Below are positions 34,504 through 42,595 of a stretch of 64,000 nt of DNA, piece after piece (the stretch's first letter is position 1; every line of letters begins with the position of its first letter). The notes under the pieces were generated by a model that saw only the letters and a program-made list of their open reading frames with translations, was not told the DNA's origin and ran no database searches. Where the stretch lies: assembly GCF_004571135.1 (NCBI RefSeq), contig NZ_SPSB01000001.1, positions 620,001 to 684,000 on the forward strand, read 5' to 3'. This stretch comes from Algoriphagus kandeliae (GTDB taxonomy: Bacteria > Bacteroidota > Bacteroidia > Cytophagales > Cyclobacteriaceae). The position numbers were made by a program, and so were the translations under genes.

Positions 34504-35806
34504 GATTTTACCGCTACGGGCTTGGCGCTACGCTGAGCACTTAAGTGAAAGGATGGAGGAGATGACAGCTCCTCTTTTTGATGTAGTTTCTTCAAAGCAG
34601 CGAGAGCTATTGTATGAAAATCCCTACAATAGTATTCACCTGTCAGTTCCAAAAGGGGAAGAGCCTGCTCAAACAGCCCATAAAACACTTGTTCGATGGA
34701 AAGAGGAGGGGATACTCCAGCAAGATGCTATCCCTGGAATCTATGTGTACTACCAATATTTCAGACTTCCCGGAGAAAATATCGAGCGATGTAGAAAAGG
34801 TTTTATTGCTCAGATAAAAGCTTATGATTGGGAAGAAAAGCAGATCCTTCGTCATGAAAATACAATCGTTTCGGCTGTAAATGATCGGGTAGAATTATTG
34901 AAGCGCTCCAAAATCCAAGCTTCTCCAACGCATGGTCTGTATGATGATCCTGAATTCTACTTAGAAAAGTACATGGATCAAGCGATGGAAACTCCACTTT
35001 ATGAAATTGAAGATTATCAGGGAGTGAGAGAGGTTTTAGCCGTTATACATGATGCTGAAATCATTGCCGAATTCGTGAATTATATAGCGAAGAAGCAAAT
35101 TATTTTGGCAGATGGGCACCATCGAATTGAGGGAAGTATTGCTCTAAAAAATGAATGGATCGACGCTTATCCTGATAAAAAATGGAAAGCCCACGAGTTT
35201 CATTTGATGTACTTAACCAATGCTTCATCGGATGATTTGAAAATTTTGCCGACACATCGTTTGTTTTATGATTTGACCATCAGTCAAAACGAGTTTTTAC
35301 AAAGATTAAACGAGTGGTTTTTGGTAAAAAAATTTCCTGATGCTGAGGAAATAGGAATGTATGCTTTCCATAAGCCTTGGACCTATGGATTATTAATAGG
35401 GGAGGATAGCTATTTCTTGGAATTGAAGTCAGAAAAGTTTTCAGCCATTAAGTCAGATTTGCCTGAAGTAGTTCGCAAACTTGATTTGACAGTTCTTCAT
35501 GAGGTAGTGTTCAATGCTGTGTTAGGTTTGGGTAGGGAAGAGCAGCGGCAATCTTCCCAAATCAAATATGAACGAAATTTTCCCCGATGTCTCCGTGAAG
35601 TTCGATCCGGCTCAGCAAGTTTTGCTTTAATTACGCGAGAATTAGAAATGTCCCAGGTCTTGGAAGTTTGTCGCTCCGGGGAATTAATGCCTCAAAAATC
35701 TACCTATTTTTATCCGAAAACTTTGAGCGGGTTGTTATTTGCTAGTATTGATCAAGAAGAATTTGAATTTCCCTATGACGCGTTTTTTAGAAAACATCAA
35801 GGATAA
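34496..35806 (+). CDS. DUF1015 family protein
   Basis: 436 residues, cytoplasmic. The family signature ILADGHHRIEGS stands at about 202-213, preceded by conserved parts such as PYNSIHLSVPKGEE (about 42), R-H-E-N-T at about 121-125 and LYDDPEFYLEKY (about 144). DUF1015 proteins have no firm function in my knowledge; the conserved His/Asp cluster suggests a catalytic or nucleotide-binding role. The gene overlaps biotin carboxylase by eight bases and maf by 32 bases, making a three-gene unit with no clear common pathway. Confidence 0.88.
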   Translation: MAEILPLRAWRYAEHLSERMEEMTAPLFDVVSSKQRELLYENPYNSIHLSVPKGEEPAQTAHKTLVRWKEEGILQQDAIPGIYVYYQYFRLPGENIERCRKGFIAQIKAYDWEEKQILRHENTIVSAVNDRVELLKRSKIQASPTHGLYDDPEFYLEKYMDQAMETPLYEIEDYQGVREVLAVIHDAEIIAEFVNYIAKKQIILADGHHRIEGSIALKNEWIDAYPDKKWKAHEFHLMYLTNASSDDLKILPTHRLFYDLTISQNEFLQRLNEWFLVKKFPDAEEIGMYAFHKPWTYGLLIGEDSYFLELKSEKFSAIKSDLPEVVRKLDLTVLHEVVFNAVLGLGREEQRQSSQIKYERNFPRCLREVRSGSASFALITRELEMSQVLEVCRSGELMPQKSTYFYPKTLSGLLFASIDQEEFEFPYDAFFRKHQG

Positions 35807-36362
35807 AAAAATCATTTTAGCCTCTAATTCTCCCAGAAGGCAGGAATTGCTCCGGGGTTTGGAAATTGATTTTGAAATCAGAACCAATCCTGTAGATGAA
35901 ACCATTCCATCGGATATCCCTGCGGAATATGTGGCAGCGTACCTCTCCAAATTGAAAGCGGAATCATTTCCGGATGAATTATTAGAAAATGAAATTTTGA
36001 TCACTTCAGATACGGTGGTCATTGAAAATGGTCATGTGTTGGGAAAACCTAACTCTGAAAAGGAAGCCTTTGATATGCTTAAGAGCCTTTCTGGTGCTAC
36101 CCATACGGTTATGACTGCGGTAACTATCATGGATCGCTTGAAGCGAATCACCTTGGAGGATGAAACGAAGGTGACTTTTAGATTTTTGGAAGAAGAGGAA
36201 ATTTGGCATTACATCAAGCAGTACCAACCCTTTGATAAAGCCGGTGCTTATGGAATTCAAGACTGGGTCGGATTTATTGGGGTAAGTAAATTAGAGGGTT
36301 CTTATTTCAATGTGATGGGATTTCCACTCCACTTAGTTTATGAGCAGTTGAAAAAGTGGTAA
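35775..36362 (+). CDS. maf: Maf-like nucleoside triphosphate pyrophosphatase (dTTP/UTP type)
   Basis: 195 residues from ATG 35775; the frame is open from 35739 but the later start gives the usual N-terminus. Motifs: ILASNSPRRQELL, DETIP, the catalytic ITSDTVV, G-K-P and a DKAGAYGIQ segment. Maf proteins hydrolyse non-standard or pyrimidine nucleotides to monophosphates and delay septation when overproduced in some bacteria. Starts within the 3' end of the DUF1015 gene, so it is translated in an overlapping frame. Converges on the kinase-like gene across a small hairpin. Confidence 0.92.
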   Translation: MTRFLENIKDKKIILASNSPRRQELLRGLEIDFEIRTNPVDETIPSDIPAEYVAAYLSKLKAESFPDELLENEILITSDTVVIENGHVLGKPNSEKEAFDMLKSLSGATHTVMTAVTIMDRLKRITLEDETKVTFRFLEEEEIWHYIKQYQPFDKAGAYGIQDWVGFIGVSKLEGSYFNVMGFPLHLVYEQLKKW

Positions 36363-36383
36363 GGTTTTTTTGAAAAAACTACC
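36358..36383. repeat. Small A+T-rich hairpin joining two convergent stop codons
   Basis: GGTA (36358-36361) pairs with TACC (36380-36383) and TTTTTT with AAAAAA around a two-base loop, with a two-base bulge. The maf TAA and the opposite gene's TAG both lie in it. It may end transcription weakly in both directions. Confidence 0.45.
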
Positions 36384-37398
36384 GAAGAACTTGTTCTAAA
36401 CTCACCCTTAAAATTTGTCCCATATTGGTACAAGTCATGAATTTTTGGTTTTTGTAATGTCTTGCTAATTCTTTCCTAAGGTTAAAGACATTTTCCGAAG
36501 GTGCAATTACATCTTTCTCCATCGCTTGCAGAATCCCGTCAATTTCGTGTTGAGATGATTTAACCCGGAAAGCAATCAAGGCACGCTCTTCTTTTTGATA
36601 TTGTCGCATCGATTCGGGAGTGATGTATTTCATACCCAGTTCGATCAGTGCATTGTTTTCTTTGAAATATTGAGGAAGGTATATGGATTTCTTACCCTCA
36701 TAAGATTGCTGATCAAAATCTATCGCTCGAATTCGATAGTGTGTTTCTTCGAAGTCCGGAGTAACATCAATTACGAAATTGGCCGAATGCATATCTCCTA
36801 AAAGTCGGACAAAACATCGCTCATTGAATTTGACAAATTCTTTGGCTAATCGAATGGGGTTGAGGTTTTGGTCATTGATATACAGCTGCATGAACTTATC
36901 TCCGGGAATTCCAGCAATATGTTCCTCAATTAAGGTGTTTTTGTGGACCAAATAGCTGATTCGATTAGGAGAAAGCAGGTGTTCCAGTTCTAAGCCATAT
37001 ACTCTGGATGCATCTGCATTTTTTATGTAGAAATAATCGAAGTTGTCGTTAATTCGGTTAACAATCCGAATTCTAAAAGGTTGGGTATTTCCGTAAATGC
37101 AGAGGTCAATTCGATCTACGTAGAGGTGTTCCATGACCGAAGAATCACCTCCGGCTTTTAGGATGGCATAGATTCGCTTGACGCTTTGATGGATTTCTTC
37201 CCGGTCATTTTGCTCATAAAAAACAGTTTCCCATAAGGTATCGTGGTCTTTCGAATCATAAAGTGCAATGGAGTCTTTATAGCGTAGCAATTCATCATAA
37301 TGGATTGGGATATTGACTTCCCGACCGTACTTTTCCAAATAGGCCCTTAATCCATCACTGATGGGGTAAACTTGCTTTTTTTTGCTAATCAGAGCCAT
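36379..37398 (-). CDS. Uncharacterised protein with protein-kinase/APH-like motifs
   Basis: 339 residues, soluble. I do not recognise a named family. The order of motifs resembles a kinase fold: F-Y-I-K-N-A-D (Lys126) as a possible ATP-binding lysine, an acidic L-E-L-E-H stretch near 136-140, GDMHSANFVID (201-211) like the aminoglycoside-kinase loop H-G-D-x-H-x-x-N, and RAIDFDQ (224-230) in the place of the Mg-binding D-F-D. It overlaps the DUF3817 gene by 14 bases and is last in a three-gene operon. Kinase activity is inference from motif order only. Confidence 0.6.
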   Translation of the reverse strand: MALISKKKQVYPISDGLRAYLEKYGREVNIPIHYDELLRYKDSIALYDSKDHDTLWETVFYEQNDREEIHQSVKRIYAILKAGGDSSVMEHLYVDRIDLCIYGNTQPFRIRIVNRINDNFDYFYIKNADASRVYGLELEHLLSPNRISYLVHKNTLIEEHIAGIPGDKFMQLYINDQNLNPIRLAKEFVKFNERCFVRLLGDMHSANFVIDVTPDFEETHYRIRAIDFDQQSYEGKKSIYLPQYFKENNALIELGMKYITPESMRQYQKEERALIAFRVKSSQHEIDGILQAMEKDVIAPSENVFNLRKELARHYKNQKFMTCTNMGQILRVSLEQVLR

Positions 37399-37720
37399 GC
37401 TTTAAAAAATCTACATGTTGGTTCTTTTTGAGATTTCTGTCAAAAATAAAAGGACCAAATGGCAGGACAGAAGCAATAAGTGCGAACAAGGTTCTACCAA
37501 ACTCCCAATTTAACTTAGAAGCCGTTGGAAAAACGGTGTAAATGTAAATGATGAAGAGTATTCCATGAGCCCAGCCCACAACAGTTACCGCTTGGGGAAT
37601 GTCATAGATATATTTCAACGGCATGGCAATAAATAGCAAAACCAAAAAGGAAACCCCTTCAATCAGGCTAATCCATTTAAATCTTCTTGCCCAGCGAATT
37701 TGTTCTGAATTCATAATCAT
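37385..37720 (-). CDS. DUF3817 family membrane protein
   Basis: 111 residues with three TM segments (about 14-33, 42-64 and 76-92). The family core is visible: RWISLIEG-type FKWISLIEGVSFLVLLFIAM, then PLKYIYDIPQAV and VVGWAHGILFIIY. Inner-membrane protein of unknown function, widespread in bacteria. It overlaps the upstream gene by four bases (ATGA-type) and the downstream kinase-like gene by 14, so all three should be translated from one message. Confidence 0.85.
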   Translation of the reverse strand: MIMNSEQIRWARRFKWISLIEGVSFLVLLFIAMPLKYIYDIPQAVTVVGWAHGILFIIYIYTVFPTASKLNWEFGRTLFALIASVLPFGPFIFDRNLKKNQHVDFLKHGSD

Positions 37721-38301
37721 GAAATATTAAATAGGGTTCTAAGCGTATCCCATAATTTCCTTTTCAAGGCTTTATCCATGCTGATTTGGGTTAAAGAATC
37801 AGCAAAAAGATATTCGGTTTCTCCTTCCGTCTTGATTTGGTAATCATGGATTGGTAGTGCATTGATAGGGTGAGAAATTCGTCCAAATTTGATCACTTTG
37901 TGTGCATTGATGGCTTGAAAATCTTCCAAACTTTTTCCCTCCAGTTCCTTGCTACTCAATAATCCCACGTCATTCATGGATTGGTTTACAGCAATGATAA
38001 TCTTTGAAAGCATATCCATGATTTCATCATTGAGGGCTTCTTCTTCGTGGAGAATCAAAATTCCTTTTTCAAATCCACCTCTAATGATAGGAGGGACAGG
38101 TTCTGACACTTCCTGAATGCGAGTATCCTCTAACTCAAGCTCATCAATTGAGTCCTCAGTCTCAACTTCTTCCTTTTTCAAAATTTCAGTTGAGATCTCT
38201 TTAGTATTCTGTTTGTCTAATATCTGATCGACTTCTTCTCCGAAAAGATAAAGGTCCTCCTGAAGAAATAATTTTAAGGAATTAAGAGAGTCTTTTTCCA
38301 T
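37717..38301 (-). CDS. Hypothetical protein, possibly DNA polymerase III psi-like
   Basis: 194 residues. An N-terminal peptide (about 1-20) is joined by an acidic linker (about 25-75) to a compact alpha/beta domain (about 76-194). It starts G-I-L-I-L-H-E-E-E and ends with alternating strands and a helix K-R-K-L-W-D-T-L-R-T-L-F. That arrangement (short N-terminal peptide, linker, Rossmann-like domain, final helix with a buried L-W) recalls HolD, the psi subunit of the clamp loader, but the resemblance is weak and from memory. First gene of the overlapping trio. Confidence 0.45.
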   Translation of the reverse strand: MEKDSLNSLKLFLQEDLYLFGEEVDQILDKQNTKEISTEILKKEEVETEDSIDELELEDTRIQEVSEPVPPIIRGGFEKGILILHEEEALNDEIMDMLSKIIIAVNQSMNDVGLLSSKELEGKSLEDFQAINAHKVIKFGRISHPINALPIHDYQIKTEGETEYLFADSLTQISMDKALKRKLWDTLRTLFNIS

Positions 38302-38334
38302 ACTGGAAAATTGCCGAAAAATTGCTCTTTGGCC

Positions 38335-38363
38335 AAAAAAAGAGGAGACTTTGTGAGTCTCCT
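38335..38363 (-). terminator. Intrinsic terminator after the thioesterase gene
   Basis: Minus-strand stem pairs 38343-38350 with 38356-38363 (eight pairs, five-base loop) and runs into a U-rich tract (38341-38335). Confidence 0.8.
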
Positions 38364-38371
38364 TGAATAAT

Positions 38372-38899
38372 TTATTGAGGCATATCCATATTGAAAATGG
38401 ACTTGAGTTCTACTGCATCTTCTGGCTTCATTCTCTTGGCTAAAACCAAGCGGAGTTGTCTTCTTCGTAAAGCACCTTCAAATAGCTCGATTTCCTCTTT
38501 GGTTTCGGGAACAACCTCCGGTACTTCAATAGGTTTTCCATTTTGATCGACAGCTACAAAAGTGAAAAAAGCTCGATGCGTAGTTGTTTTTTTACTTGCT
38601 GGGATATCCTCTGCAGTTACTTCGATAAATACCTCCATCGATGAGTTGAAAGCACGGGTAACTTTTGCTTCCAAAGTAACGACATTACCAAGTGCGATTG
38701 GCTGTTTGAAAGATATGCTGTCTGCAGATGCCGTAACCACAATTCGATTAGAATGCTTTTGGGCAGCAATGGCTGCTACTACGTCCATCCAATGCATCAA
38801 TCTCCCACCCATAAGGTTATTTAAGGTATTGGTGTCGTTAGGAAGCACCATTTCGGTCATGGTGGTAGCTGATTCTTTTGCAAACTTCTTCTTAGCCAT
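38372..38899 (-). CDS. Hotdog-fold acyl-CoA thioesterase (YciA/BFIT type)
   Basis: 175 residues, cytoplasmic. The core has VLPNDTNTLNNLMGGRLMHW followed by MD, the acyl-CoA thioesterase N-x-x-G-x-x-L-M-x-x-x-D signature with the catalytic Asp, then SFKQPIALGNVVTLEAKV and THRAFFTFVAVD. It hydrolyses acyl-CoA to free acid and CoA, usually as a hexamer. A C-terminal helical tail of about 35 residues (ALRRRQLRLVL) extends the fold. Own promoter element and terminator. Confidence 0.92.
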   Translation of the reverse strand: MAKKKFAKESATTMTEMVLPNDTNTLNNLMGGRLMHWMDVVAAIAAQKHSNRIVVTASADSISFKQPIALGNVVTLEAKVTRAFNSSMEVFIEVTAEDIPASKKTTTHRAFFTFVAVDQNGKPIEVPEVVPETKEEIELFEGALRRRQLRLVLAKRMKPEDAVELKSIFNMDMPQ

Positions 38900-38917
38900 G
38901 TTTTTATTGATTTAAGG

Positions 38918-38925
38918 CAAAAATA
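38918..38925 (-). promoter_or_regulatory. -7 promoter element (TATTTTTG) for the thioesterase
   Basis: TATTTTTG on the minus strand matches TAnnTTTG and lies 18 bases before the ATG, in a very A+T-rich gap. Confidence 0.45.
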
Positions 38926-38998
38926 AAAATATTATTTCAAATTTTGTTTGAATAGGTAGTTCAATCAGAATTTTATTCTAAGAAATTTTTGAAAAGCA

Positions 38999-39664
38999 TT
39001 ATCTCCAGCCTTCTTTTCCCAAAAGTGGTACAAATGCAAAACTGTCGAATTCCTCAGTGTTATATGAGCCATTGGCTTTTTTGGTAATTTTCAACATTTT
39101 TTGACTATTACGATCACCAACTGGGATGACTAAAATTCCACCTGCTTTAAGTTGTTTGATCAAGGATTCAGGTACTATTGGTGCTCCAGCTGTAACTAAA
39201 ATCCGATCATAGGGTCCATATTTAGCAAGACCTTGGGACCCATCTCCATAAAAGAGGTGAAGGTCATGGATTCCCATTCTTGCAAGGAATTTTTTGGTTC
39301 CTTCAAATAGTTTTTGTTGGTATTCAATGGTATAAACCTCGCCTCCTAATAAGTGTAAAATCGTCGCCTGATACCCAGAACCTGTACCGATTTCCAAAAT
39401 TTTGTTCCCTGGTTTTACATCCAATAATTCACTTTGAAAAGCCACGGTATAGGGTTGTGAAATGGTTTGTCCCTCACCGATAGGAAAGGCTTTGTCTTCA
39501 TAAGCATGAGAAACTAAAGCCGAGTCAAAGAAAAAATGTCTAGGAAGGGTATTGATCGCATGAAGTACTTTTTCATCCTTGATTCCTTTTTGCCTTAATT
39601 CAGCTACTAGGGCTCTTCGCTTTCCTTTGTGTAAATAGGTGTCTTCTAGCTTTAGAAGTGGCAT
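38999..39664 (-). CDS. pcm: Protein-L-isoaspartate O-methyltransferase
   Basis: 221 residues from ATG 39664; the frame is open to 39736, but the later start matches the family length. Contains R-H-x-F, AYEDKAFPIGEGQTISQPY (the PIMT GxGQTIS signature), and the SAM-binding ILEIGTGSGYQAT. It methylates isoaspartyl residues in damaged proteins to allow repair. The distal part has LLVTAGAP-type ILVTAGAPIVPESLI. Divergent from riboflavin synthase, with 108 bases between chosen starts. Confidence 0.94.
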   Translation of the reverse strand: MPLLKLEDTYLHKGKRRALVAELRQKGIKDEKVLHAINTLPRHFFFDSALVSHAYEDKAFPIGEGQTISQPYTVAFQSELLDVKPGNKILEIGTGSGYQATILHLLGGEVYTIEYQQKLFEGTKKFLARMGIHDLHLFYGDGSQGLAKYGPYDRILVTAGAPIVPESLIKQLKAGGILVIPVGDRNSQKMLKITKKANGSYNTEEFDSFAFVPLLGKEGWR

Positions 39665-39772
39665 GTTTTGTATTAATTTCGACCGAAGATAAGTGATTAT
39701 TTCCCTTATTTGGAAACCCTTCTTGGGGAAAATCACTTACTAATTGAGCCTCAATTCATAATAATTAAGTCC

Positions 39773-40366
39773 ATGTTTACAGGAATCATCGAGCGTTTTG
39801 GGATTGTACAAGAAATCATCCGGGAAGGAAGTAATGTCCATTTTATTTTAGAGTCAAACCTAGCTCCAGAATTAAAGGTTGACCAATCGCTTGCCCATGA
39901 TGGGGTTTGCCTCACTGTGGTTAAAACTGAAGCAGACAGTTACCAAGTGACCGCTGTGGATGAGACTTTAAAAAAGACCAATTTATCAACATGGGTGCCG
40001 GGTAAGAAAGTTAATCTAGAACGCTGCATGCCTGCCAATGGTCGATTTGACGGACATATTGTTCAGGGTCACGTGGATCAGGTGGCTAAGGTAAAGGCAA
40101 TTTCAGATCAGGGCGGTTCTTGGATTTTTGATTTCGAATACGATGCTAATCAGGGAAATGTAACCGTTGAAAAAGGATCCATTACTGTGAACGGAACCAG
40201 TCTAACTTGCTTCAATTCAAGATCAGGTGGCTTTTCAGTTGCTATCATTCCCTACACTTTTGAACATACTAATTTTCATCAGCTTCAGGTAGGAGATCAA
40301 GTGAATTTAGAGTTTGATATTATTGGGAAATATATCAAACGTATCCTTAAAGGATATGAGGAATAA
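39773..40366 (+). CDS. ribE: Riboflavin synthase, alpha chain
   Basis: 197 residues from ATG 39773 (MFTGIIERFG, the conserved start that carries active-site residues; the longer frame from 39710 is unlikely). Two lumazine-binding repeats: N-terminal with DGVCLTV, and the second beginning MPANGRFDGHIVQGHVDQV with VNGTSLT. It dismutates two 6,7-dimethyl-8-ribityllumazine molecules to riboflavin. No other rib gene is nearby, and no FMN riboswitch can be seen in the short 5' region. It converges on the FGE gene across a perfect inverted repeat. Confidence 0.95.
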   Translation: MFTGIIERFGIVQEIIREGSNVHFILESNLAPELKVDQSLAHDGVCLTVVKTEADSYQVTAVDETLKKTNLSTWVPGKKVNLERCMPANGRFDGHIVQGHVDQVAKVKAISDQGGSWIFDFEYDANQGNVTVEKGSITVNGTSLTCFNSRSGGFSVAIIPYTFEHTNFHQLQVGDQVNLEFDIIGKYIKRILKGYEE

Positions 40367-40409
40367 TTAATTCTTAAAATACTGATAATCTGTGTTTAAG
40401 AATTAATTA
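40364..40409. repeat. 15-base perfect inverted repeat holding both convergent stop codons
   Basis: Arms 40364-40378 and 40395-40409 are perfectly complementary (TAATTAATTCTTAAA and its reverse complement) around 16 bases. The outermost three bases of each arm are the TAA stops of ribE (+) and the FGE gene (-). Only two G/C pairs, so it is not a classic terminator; it may function in 3'-end definition for both messages. Confidence 0.7.
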
Positions 40410-41504
40410 CTTCATGCTAAGATTTTGATCTTTCGCGTCTTTTACTAATCGAAAACCAACATTGGATGTACCTGAATCGTAGGCATGTCCTTGTCTTGCC
40501 GAAGGCCTATAATTCACGCAGTAGTTTTCTGCACACAAGAAAGATCCTCCTTTGATTACCCGCTCCATGGCATAGGGATTATCAGGATTGTAGCAAGGGT
40601 TCATGCCTGCGTCAAGCTTAGGTGCTTGACCTGCAAGTCGGGCATATTTCAATGCGTCATACCAATCACTGGTAAGTTCCCATACATTTCCGATCATGTC
40701 ATACAATCCAAAGGTATTTGGAGCAAAGGTTTTTACAGGTGAAGTACCAATGAATCCGTCTTTGCCGGTATTTTCATTGGGGAAGGTTCCTTGAAAAGTA
40801 TTCGCTAAAAATTGCCCATTAGGAGTTAATTCATCTCCCCAGGCAAATCTCTTTCCATTCATTCCTCCACGCGCTGCAAATTCCCATTCAATTTCAGTAG
40901 GTAAGCGCTTTCCTGCCCATTTTGCATAAGCTTCTGCGTCCTCATAGGCAATGTGAACAACAGGGTGATTTTCTCTCCCTTTCAAATCACTATCTGGGCC
41001 CTCAGGATGCTTCCAACTCGCTCCATCAACCCATTTCCACCAAAGCGAAATATCCTGTAAGGGAACTGGATAAGGAGGTGGAGAAAACACCATGGATCCA
41101 GGTACTAAAACCGAATCATCAGGTTTTGGGGTGCCTGGAGGCAATTGCTTCTTTAACTCTTCCCATTCTGGCTTTCTTTCAGCAACGGTAATGTAACCTG
41201 TTGACTCTACAAATTCTGCGAATTCACGATTTGTGACCTCGTGTATATCCATCCAAAATCCATCTACGCTAAGATTGACAGCTGGTCTTTCTGCAGCATA
41301 AGCATTTACCTCATCAGTACCCATTGTAAATTCCCCGCCCGGAATCCAAACCATGTCCTTTGGTGCTTCTTCTTTTGGTTTGTTTTGGCTTGATATTGTA
41401 AACTTTTCGGCTTGGTTTTCAGTCTTCTTTTCCTGGTTACAGGCAATAATTAAAAAAGGTACTGAACAACTTAATACTATCTTTTTGACTCTATTCGATT
41501 TCAT
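40407..41504 (-). CDS. Exported formylglycine-generating enzyme-like lipoprotein
   Basis: 365 residues from ATG 41504 (41519 also possible). Lipoprotein signal ends at Cys22 in F-L-I-I-A-C, so it is anchored outside the cytoplasm. The FGE-sulfatase fold follows from about 48: MVWIPGGEFTMG, DIHEVTNREFAEFV, HPVVHIAYEDAEAYAKWAG, RLPTEIEWEFAARGG, GNVWELTSDWY. The end has KGGSFLCAENYC; Cys324 and Cys329 occupy the positions of the copper-binding catalytic cysteines of true FGE. It may oxidise sulfatase Cys to formylglycine in the periplasm. GldK/GldJ-type paralogues are the alternative but usually lack both cysteines, to my knowledge. Confidence 0.85.
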   Translation of the reverse strand: MKSNRVKKIVLSCSVPFLIIACNQEKKTENQAEKFTISSQNKPKEEAPKDMVWIPGGEFTMGTDEVNAYAAERPAVNLSVDGFWMDIHEVTNREFAEFVESTGYITVAERKPEWEELKKQLPPGTPKPDDSVLVPGSMVFSPPPYPVPLQDISLWWKWVDGASWKHPEGPDSDLKGRENHPVVHIAYEDAEAYAKWAGKRLPTEIEWEFAARGGMNGKRFAWGDELTPNGQFLANTFQGTFPNENTGKDGFIGTSPVKTFAPNTFGLYDMIGNVWELTSDWYDALKYARLAGQAPKLDAGMNPCYNPDNPYAMERVIKGGSFLCAENYCVNYRPSARQGHAYDSGTSNVGFRLVKDAKDQNLSMK

Positions 41505-41593
41505 AAAGTATTTAATCATTTCGGAAATTAATAAGAAATATCAAGAAATGAAGGGGGGCAAACTGTTTATCAAATCTTGATTAGCAAAACAAT

Positions 41594-42595
41594 TCAGCAA
41601 TTATCGATTTTATCCTGAATGTTTTTTCGAAGTTTATTGAAAAATTGCTTTCTCTCTAATTCACCAACTAGGCTGATTTGTGTTGATTTTTTGATCAGAT
41701 TTTCCAGGTTTTTAAACATTCCATCATTGAATACCTTATCGGATGTACCAATAAAATAGATTACGCTGTAATTAAGGTAGGTGATTTTAGTTTCATCCAG
41801 TTTTACAAAAAATGTATTGTCACCTAGAACATATTCATTTACCAAAAAATCATACGAGGCGGAATCTGTCGTAGGTTCGTAATTAGGTAGGAATTTTTTA
41901 CCATGTTCTGCCATCTTCTCTAGATGGTTTATCACCTCAAACATGCACTGGTATAATCGAATCGTATCCTGTTTATCAGAAATGATCCCCATTTTATGGT
42001 AAAGTTCAATTTGACGTAAAGTTGTTTGTATCCCTTCCTGATTCCAGATTTCAGTTGAAGGGATTTTGTTGTAAGTCTTCAATATCTTTCTTGAGATTTC
42101 TTCTAATTCTGGGAATTTTGAATTGGAAATTGAAAACTGTTCATTTTTTATATCCTCATTATAAAGGATTGATTTTTTCCAAAAGAAAAACTTAAAGGCC
42201 GCTAATTCACTGTGGAAGTAGTGATACCATGGAGGCATATCTTTTAGTAAAAAATAGATGTGCTTGTCTCGAAAACTACTAACCATTTCCAATTGAGCTA
42301 ATACGTCAAGCATCCATTTTTGGAAATTATCAGGACCAAACATGTTTTGGTTGCCCTGAAATACAATGGAGCTAGAATTAATACTAAAAAACTTATCTAT
42401 CGAAACATTGAATTTCTTTGTAAGAAGGAAGATTTCCTGAAAGTCCAAAAGTTTTTCACCACGTATCCTCCTATAGGCACTATCCATGCTAATGTCAAGC
42501 GTTTCCGCAACCTCATCCACTAGAGAAGAATAGGAAGGGATAGTCGATTTGATGTTTTGAAAAAATAATACTTGGGTATAATTTCCTTGATCCAT
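41594..42595 (-). CDS. Helix-turn-helix regulator with unknown C-terminal domain
   Basis: 333 residues. The N-terminus (about 20-65) reads as an XRE-like helix-turn-helix: SLVDEVAETLDISMDSAYRR followed by IRGEKLLDFQEIFLLTKKFN. The remaining 260 residues are helical, rich in Phe, Lys, Ile and Asn, and match nothing I know; similar long HTH proteins occur only in Bacteroidota. Codon use looks more A/T-rich than neighbours. The upstream region is extremely A+T-rich. It lies upstream-and-divergent from no gene; the next genes read the same way. Targets unknown. Confidence 0.7.
   Translation of the reverse strand: MDQGNYTQVLFFQNIKSTIPSYSSLVDEVAETLDISMDSAYRRIRGEKLLDFQEIFLLTKKFNVSIDKFFSINSSSIVFQGNQNMFGPDNFQKWMLDVLAQLEMVSSFRDKHIYFLLKDMPPWYHYFHSELAAFKFFFWKKSILYNEDIKNEQFSISNSKFPELEEISRKILKTYNKIPSTEIWNQEGIQTTLRQIELYHKMGIISDKQDTIRLYQCMFEVINHLEKMAEHGKKFLPNYEPTTDSASYDFLVNEYVLGDNTFFVKLDETKITYLNYSVIYFIGTSDKVFNDGMFKNLENLIKKSTQISLVGELERKQFFNKLRKNIQDKIDNC

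Noticed and set aside
39665..39736. Longer pcm N-terminus starting at 39736
   Set aside because: It would run across the promoter space of ribE and exceeds the usual family length.
39665..39772. FMN riboswitch before ribE
   Set aside because: The space is about 100 bases and lacks the conserved RFN element blocks; it also holds the pcm promoter.
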